A stretch of 64,000 nucleotides of DNA from Icerya purchasi (taxonomy: Eukaryota > Arthropoda > Insecta > Hemiptera > Monophlebidae). The position numbers and the translations under genes are program-made. The notes beneath the pieces were generated by a model that did not search any database, had not been told where the DNA came from, and saw nothing but the letters and a program-made list of their open reading frames with translations. The stretch is from positions 157,765,774 through 157,829,773 of the forward strand of contig CM077115.1 of assembly GCA_039619475.1 (NCBI GenBank), written 5' to 3'. Shown in pieces: positions 57,181 through 64,000 of this stretch. The stretch's first letter is position 1. Each line of letters opens with the position of its first letter.

Positions 57181-58739
57181 ACTCGAGAAAAACTATCGTA
57201 ATCAATCTGTTTAAGTCACCAGACTGGTTATCCGTACAAATTTTTATGCTTTTTTTTTCAAAAAAATTTTTTATTTATATATTTATTTATTTTTTTAATT
57301 TATTTATTTCGGCTTGTCAACTTATAAACATCAACCTAGTGCAACCATTTCTTTGAATCTTCAGTGTGGGGCACTGAAATTTGAATTGACCTAGAACGAA
57401 ACACCGTTGCCTAACTATATAGCTGACCATGACAATAATTTGATTACTAGAAAATTAGATTGTTAATACATATACTCTTTTTAAACTATTTTTTAGTAAT
57501 GTCAAAAAAAAAAAAAATTATTTTAATAACGTTAACATCTAGCATTTTTATGAAGGAGAAACTTAAATCCCACACCCCTGAAGGATACGGCAACGGCTAA
57601 CAGGCTCGTTTCTGTGATTTAATTCGATACAATAATAAGTTTTCTCTCTATTCAAGTCAATGAAAATTTTATTAACCGTAAAAAAATAAAAAAAAAATAG
57701 ATCGTATATTAAAGCTATTACCGTTAGTTTCCAGAAATATAAACGAGTTTCTAAAACCACTGAAAAATCATTTATAAAAGCTTTTTTTTTAAATACATTC
57801 GTATACCACCCGAAAAACTTCAGAATGTTAAGTTGATTTTATTTAAAATTTTATAATTACGCCGTTTTATTCACTTTTATATGTTACAGAGCTGGTAATT
57901 TAATTTTTTCATTCTATTTATATACCCAGCATGAATTTACCCAGATATCAGTGACGTAAAAAAAAAAGGTAGATAAATGATAGCAGAGTTCTAGTAAATG
58001 GTATTATTTAGGTAGAACTGAGCAAAAGGAAATGTTTCGGTAGCACGCTGAGCAGATAAAACCATTTCTGCGTCAGTGTTTTACCCCTCATTCGTTTTCC
58101 TTGCTCATTTTCAGTTTTTAGGATCGAAAAATAATACAGTAATGTTTTCCTCGATATAATGTACTTAGAACACGCGAGCCTATTTTACTTTTATTCAACA
58201 GTGATAAATGGCGGCAAGATAAAAAAAAAAAAAAAAAATTGAAATAAATTGAAAACTAAAAACATGAAGGTCATATTCGAAAAATACAAATGTTACTAAA
58301 ATCGGAATGAATGGAACGTAGTCGGGTTGCGTGAAAAGTAAATAGTAATTTTCCCCTCTGATTAAATTAGTATAATTTTGGTCTAAAGTTAAATTATTGC
58401 TAATTAGAAAAGAAAAAAAAGAAAAAACCATAAAAAACAAAGCAATAATATTAATAATATAATTTTTAATCGTAAGCGCAGTTTCCTTAATTTTCTTGCT
58501 CTGACATTTAATGGACTAATAGAAAATTAATTTTAGTAGTTTACTATATAATACGTACTGAATCGTTCGCTGAAAGTATTGAATGTTCATTTTATCAATT
58601 TAAAGTTCTTTTATCTCTTTCGTGTGATTTCTGTTTTGAAATATTTAAAAGTAGGCCCCGTTTCAAAAACATATACCTGCCAAGTAAGCTTCTACTTTTA
58701 AATTGTTTAAAATCACATGTAGGAGACTTGAAAGAATAA
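57181..58739. other. No feature recognised
   Basis: AT-rich with T/A runs. Minus ORFs at 57563-57760 and 58195-58440 are low-complexity. Confidence 0.4.
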
Positions 58740-59420
58740 AGTCGTTAGATAAACTCTAATTCGGTCAGATAACAAAGAAGAACCGGCACAGAAAGGATAT
58801 TGGATAAGAAAAGATAAGGAATAAGAGTTGCAACAAGGAATAAGAAAAGCTTCTATTTTTAGCAGATGAGAATAATGTTCAATAGATAGAGGAGAAAATT
58901 CAAAAATAAAAAATTACTACATATTACTGCTTTATTTTGGTGAAAGGAGGGAGAGTAGTATGGAGAAAGAAAAAACCGACAGAACGATAACAATGGACAA
59001 AGCGTGAACGAATTATGGAGGCAATTAAAACATAATGAAGAAACTTAAAGAAAACTCGAAGGGGAATAACGAAAATTACACGGAACATTGGAATGGGTAG
59101 ACATATACAGGAAACACAATACGAAAGAAGGAAATGTAAATATCTGGCCGAAATCTAAGATAGGATCTTTTACATGTGGATAAAGGAGATTGAAGGAAAG
59201 ATTTTTTTAAAAAAAACCGGAAGAACCCGCAACTCGAGCCAAAGAATCTCCTACAGCTGGGAACCTACAATAAATCAATACGGACGGAGTATAGATGAGA
59301 CGGCGTATATGAAGAATGGTAAAATCGCAGAATTAATATAAGAGTGAGAGTTGTTGTGTAAGAAAACAATGTGGCCTAAATAAGAACTACACACAATGAA
59401 CCGCAGAGGAGAGTCGGAAA
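58740..59420 (+). mobile_element. Decayed LINE fragment, related to 56810-57180 (tentative)
   Basis: Shares CAACAAGGAATAAGAAAAGC and GCAGATGAGAATAATG-like sequence with the previous fragment. It is purine-rich with scattered stops. Later parts (YKEAQYERRKCKYLAEI-like) resemble the basic C-terminal region of such LINEs. Low certainty. Confidence 0.3.
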
Positions 59421-62149
59421 TCAAATTTTCAATTATAATTTAGAAAAAGTTAATTGAATTTGGAATGAATGATGGATTTGTACTAGAAAATTATAATTTA
59501 AGGATCACCATGCCGATTAGAATTGAATGGGATTTTCAGCGAGTTTAGTCTCTTTCGGTACTAAAAAAACAGGTAAAGTCAATCGATGTTATGATACGAC
59601 TATTAAGAAATAAATCACAATGACAGAAAATGCGTAAAAAAAACATATTAAGGGTAGATTAACAAAATAAGGATTATAAGGGTGAAGCGTAAAAGCAATA
59701 TGACTTAAAAGGAGATAGGCAACCCTATAGTCCATGCGGAGAGATGTAGAGGTTATTCAAATAGACATTACAAAAAAAATGGGAAAAGATTTGTAGTGTT
59801 CAGAATTAGAAAACCATCTAAAATTTTAAGGTCCACACTTTACTATTATTTAAAATGACGGTGTAGTAGATTCAAATTTCTTTGTTTTTATGTACTAAAA
59901 TTTTAAAATTATTCGCTCGAATAGAGTAAACTATTCGATTATCTAATGAAACGGGTAGAAACTTTTTTGTACGACTGATCTTTTATTAGAATTTTTCCTT
60001 ATCGTAGAAAATTACCGTTTGAAGGATTTAAATACATATACTTTCTGGGCTACCGATGATACATTGGCCCTTTTCAATGTTAATGGTGGCTACGGGCCTA
60101 GAAATGCAGAGGTGAATTGTAAACAGGAAATATTCCAGCGAAAATAGAAACGAATCATAAGTGCTACGATGGTTGCTGCAACACTGTCGTAGAATGGAGA
60201 AAAAACGCAGGAAGATATCACTAGCAAGAGTAAAATGGGCGCATTTTAAAGGAAAAAAACAGCACCGACAGCGTAGATACTGCGAATAGTAGAACTCAGG
60301 ATAAAATCTGGAGGTAAAAATAAGAAAGAAATGTGGATAGAAAACGATTCATCATGAAACTGATATTAAAGTAAGTTCTATAAGTTAAGGTTAAGGGAGG
60401 GGTAAATTGGATCGGAAAGTTAATTGTTGTCATTTTATCGCTTTAGAGTATGCAGATGGACAGCAATTTACATAATTAAATTGTAACTTGTGACTGATGA
60501 AATGCGGGAGTTTAATTTGACCAATCAAAAGCAAAATTGTTCAACGTATGAGATACCGGTTATGAGATCATTTAGACACGTTAAATGTGGAGAAGCGCGT
60601 GAAACGTCTAGGCATACAAATCGTGCGCCCTCTGCAAATGAAATTATACCTCAAACTATAAAAGATGGATTGTTTATCGAAAAAAATTTAAACAGAAAGA
60701 ACAAAGCATTTAACACGAGTATTTCAGAACAACATAATTTATTAATAAAATAATCTGGTAAAGAAATTGCGGTTAATGAAAAAAGTTATTTTGTAAAATA
60801 AGTAATAAAAATTTAGCCAAATTTAGTACTGATTTAATCAATCTTATGCCTAGGTATTTGTGAAAATACAATTAATGGAGAGTAACCTTCGTTATAATTA
60901 TCAAGTTAATAACTTTATAACGTTGAAGTGGTTCTAAATAAATTCGGAAAAGAAATTAAGGACTTATTTATTCGGATACTAAATCAACAAAAAAGCTTGA
61001 TAAAAAAAAAAAAACCGACACAAATAATTAATCAATGTCTGCTTTCATAAATAACAAATAAAGTCGTTAAAAATTCTGACTTGAAAATTGCGCAATGCAA
61101 CACAAAGAAGAAATTCGATTAAACTTACATCGGGAAAAAATGTATATATTATTTATTTCGGGGTCTCATTTTACAAATACAATTATTTTCCTATCAAAGG
61201 CTATAGTTTGTATATTGCACTGCATATAGGGGTAGTAAAGCTCGTGGAGCAGCGGCAATATTAGGGAAAAAAGTAAACAAGTGCTCTAAAATTCATAAAT
61301 CCAGTTAAACTACCTTAAATAAATTGCTGTCAGTGTTTAATGCACAAATAAAAACATCGATTTATATCTGCGGTATTCTATCCAGTTAAACAAGAGATTT
61401 CTCAACAACTATTTTTAATGTTTTCCATCGATCGGTGGAGACTGTTAAATCGAAAATACTTACGGACGGTCTAAATGAGCACGCTCAGAGGTCAAAAAAC
61501 ATAGGATCTTAACCGATATAATATAGTAACGCGCAAATCGCCCGCATACGAACCTACTGACGTTCATTTTTTTATCATAAATTAGCGCTTCAACATATAT
61601 CGAAACAAAGTCCAAGTCTGGTCTATCAACTAGTAATTATCCACTGTTTTTTACAATAAGCAACATAATAATAAAAAAACCGTTGAAAACAAAATTATGC
61701 AATAAACAAAAAGAGTAGAATATTAAATTAAAGAAAGTGTTGATGAAAATATCGTTTTAAATCTATTCCGAACGAACTAAAAGTGGAAAAGTATTACAGA
61801 ATTTTATTTAAATTATTCAAGAATCGGTTTAAAGTAGTATCCGTGGCTAAAAAACAATTCAGATTTTAAATGAAGTTAAATATAGAAAAATACCAAACAA
61901 AAGCTGGCAAACAAGCATACAAATGAAAAATAATTTTTTTTTTTATTTATTTTTTTTTTTTTTGCAATATTGATAAGGACGACTAATTTATTTCTACAAT
62001 CTTAGATATAATCTAAATAAGCGCGAAAATTAAATGAAATTAGTTTTAGACAGTTAAAAAAATAAATGATGCACATTTAAACAACACATATCTTCTCATT
62101 GTCAGTCGCCTATCGTGGGAAAGTGTCTTTATAGAAGGCGATGAAAAAT
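59421..62149. other. No gene recognised
   Basis: AT-rich. An 87-codon plus ORF at 60490-60753 (polar, with CGEARETSRHTNRAPSANEI) has a non-random look, but no domain and no neighbours to support it. No ankyrin exon was found here. Confidence 0.35.
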
Positions 62150-62690
62150 TTGAAAAGACCGAAAAATTCGCGGTGTTGATGGTTGGTGTACCACCCAAAT
62201 AGGACAAAAATAGCAAAAGAATTTATTAAGTACCTTGTTAGTGTATTTTCACTGCAAATATCACAAATGAACCATTACCAAGAAATCGATACAACTTAAA
62301 CGTTTATTCCGGGAGTGATTAAAGCTACTATTAAAAACGTGAATCGAAGTAAAGCTCCTGGATATCATCTCATAACAGCTAGGTAATCTTCAAGTCGTGT
62401 AAGGGATTACTTATGCTGACGTATACACTATTAAACGTAATACTAAGATTACTGTATTATTCTGCGTAATTAACATTCTCACAAATAGCAGTGATAACAA
62501 AGTGATATATTCTCCCGCAAGCCAATCTCTCCTTACTCCTCATAATATCAAACTCGAGATCCTACTGTTTAAAAGAGTATTTTCTGTAGTCGAAGAACAA
62601 AAAATCATTTATGGTTATCAATCAGATTCACGGTGAAACTCTACAATTCAACTGGTGCATTGGCTAGTAAAAAATTAGAAAAAAAAAAAA
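62150..62690 (+). mobile_element. Jockey-type LINE RT fragment
   Basis: Plus frames give KEFIKYLVSVFSLQ, then VIKATIKNVNRSKAPGYHLI (the family's VKxxIxxLNxxKAPGxDLIT), YTLLNVILRLLYY, and after a frameshift VEEQKIIYGYQSDSR and STIQLVHWLV (usual IIEEQKIIPxxQFGFR..HSTxxQxxRL). It is the N-terminal part of the RT domain, with frameshifts and stops, and ends before the catalytic box. Confidence 0.75.
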
Positions 62691-62789
62691 TCAGAGTCCA
62701 TAATTTATTGCAATATGGGACGAAAAGCAATATTAAAAGTAACACTGTGGACAATAATTGGAGCTCCATGGTAACGTAAATAGTGAAAC

Positions 62790-62822
62790 AATATATATAT
62801 ATACACATATGTATATATATAT
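62790..62822. repeat. (TA)n-rich microsatellite
   Basis: ATATATATATA, ACATATG and TATATATATA in a row. Confidence 0.8.
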
Positions 62823-64000
62823 TGATGTTAAAAAACATGAATTATATGGCAAGAGTAATAATGAATCGTTAATCTTTACAAACATACTAACAAATAATGA
62901 GACTTCGACATTGGACGAAAAATTAGGTATATGTTGTTTAATATTATTTCTCAAATCGTGTCTGTTGATAATTTCTGGGAATAGGTTTAAAAAAAAAACT
63001 TTTGATAATATCTCGGCTATCGGTATATTTTAGGTACAGTTTTTTGAAGTTATTTATTTTAAATAATAGTAGTAAGTCCCGTACGGTTATCGTTTATTCG
63101 CAAACTTCCAACGTAACTGTAAAATATATTTAAATAATAAATTGCATTAACTTAAAATTTAAGGAAAAATACAATTTTCTATAAAAATGACGGTATTTAA
63201 AAATGAATTATTCCGTTTATCGACATAATATTTGCTTACATATATTTAATGACCAATCTTGATAATATCGCAAAAATTTTAAAGAGTGGTATTCATCGAT
63301 ATGAAAATTGAATAATCTAAAAAAGTATCATCAAGTTTAAAAATAACTGGCTTTCTAGAAAACATTTTTTTTCTTCATTATTATTATTATTATTATTATT
63401 ACCTTTTTAAAGTTTTGAGCAATTTTAGGAAACACGATTCATTGGTTTTTAACACATTTCGTATAAAAATAAACTCTTTGTAAGTTTACGAATGATATGA
63501 TAAAACACATTCATTTCGAAATAGTGATCACTTTTTATTTTCAAAAAGGATTATAATTTTTTTAAACTTTTTTTCTTTGTTTTTTTGACATCATTTATGA
63601 GTCTCCTGAGGCAAACTTACACCCGTATATGCATCGGCACACCCAAAGAAGATCGGATCGTGGCAGTTAGAATCACTTCGAAACAATTTTTAAAAATGTT
63701 TGTAACATCATTTAAAACAAACAATACTATTTTTAACACTTTCTTAATAAAATTTCAGTACGAAATATAATTATATAATTATAGACAGTAATATTTATAT
63801 GCTCTTATAATATTATTACGATTAAAACTCCCTCTACTGGTCAATCTTGGTTGTGGTACTGCGTTATCTAATATATTTGTTATCGTTTATTTGTATTTAC
63901 ATTACAACTACTCGTGATATAAAATGTGAAAAAGCACCGACATTATCAGCGCAACTTATTAATTAAAATCCGACTAAATTAATTGTAACTGTACAAGCGT
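62823..64000. other. No gene recognised at the right edge
   Basis: AT-rich, with an (ATT)n tract at 63377-63401. A 61-codon plus ORF at 63585-63770 has a GC-richer start (TRICIGTPKEDRIVAVRI) but no recognised domain. Confidence 0.4.

Noticed and set aside
1..64000. tRNA, rRNA or CRISPR features
   Set aside because: No cloverleaf with A and B boxes, no rRNA-like sequence and no regularly spaced short repeats were seen on reading; a tRNA scan was not possible.

Overview
The window looks like nuclear DNA of an arthropod, most likely an insect; I cannot name the order. It is strongly AT-rich. Its two conserved genes are split by large GT-AG introns. Most of the remaining recognisable sequence is decayed non-LTR retrotransposons and cut-and-paste DNA transposons of types common in insect genomes. 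I see no operons, CRISPR array, tRNA or rRNA.

Region 1 (1-9,400) is an accessory island. It holds three diverged members of one orphan gene family: 848-1678 on +, 4983-6002 on - and 7548-8375 on -. All three have a recognisably related block about 140-210 bp upstream of the start codon, and that block is better conserved than the proteins. Also here are an ORF fragment at the left edge, a hAT-type MITE (1954-2409), a direct repeat near 7 kb and a diverged, GC-richer minisatellite (8.9-9.36 kb).

Region 2 (9.4-16.7 kb) has a TATA/initiator-like motif near 10.7 kb. Two decayed copies of an RNase H-encoding LINE follow head to tail on the minus strand. One spans about 11.9-15.3 kb (endonuclease, RT, RNase H); the other is 5'-truncated at 15.36-16.69 kb with an intact RNase H ORF.

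Region 3 (17.1-31.7 kb) carries the last five coding exons of a plasma-membrane-type syntaxin (+ strand). They cover the end of Habc, the linker, the SNARE helix with its zero-layer Gln, and the tail anchor. All junctions join in phase. The N-terminal exons were not found. Its introns hold a Jockey-type LINE end, an RTE-like LINE end, a pogo/Tigger transposon with transposase remnants, a 216-bp tandem duplication, a 461-bp pogo-type MITE and two nested hairpins.

Region 4 (31.7-38.0 kb) is AT-rich intergenic sequence with microsatellites.

Region 5 (38.0-56.6 kb and beyond) holds four exons of an ANKRD29 orthologue (- strand), convergent with the syntaxin. They supply 192 residues, matching the C-terminal two thirds of the vertebrate protein as I remember it; the first exons should lie beyond the right edge. 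Its introns contain an RTE-like LINE, a hAT transposase remnant, another LINE with a poly(A) tail, a second copy of a MITE also seen at 30.3 kb, and a 0.55-kb repeat present twice in inverted orientation.

Region 6 (56.6-64 kb) has no recognisable exon. It shows decayed LINE pieces, including a Jockey-type RT fragment at 62.15-62.69 kb. Apart from the convergent pair, nothing indicates that these genes act together.
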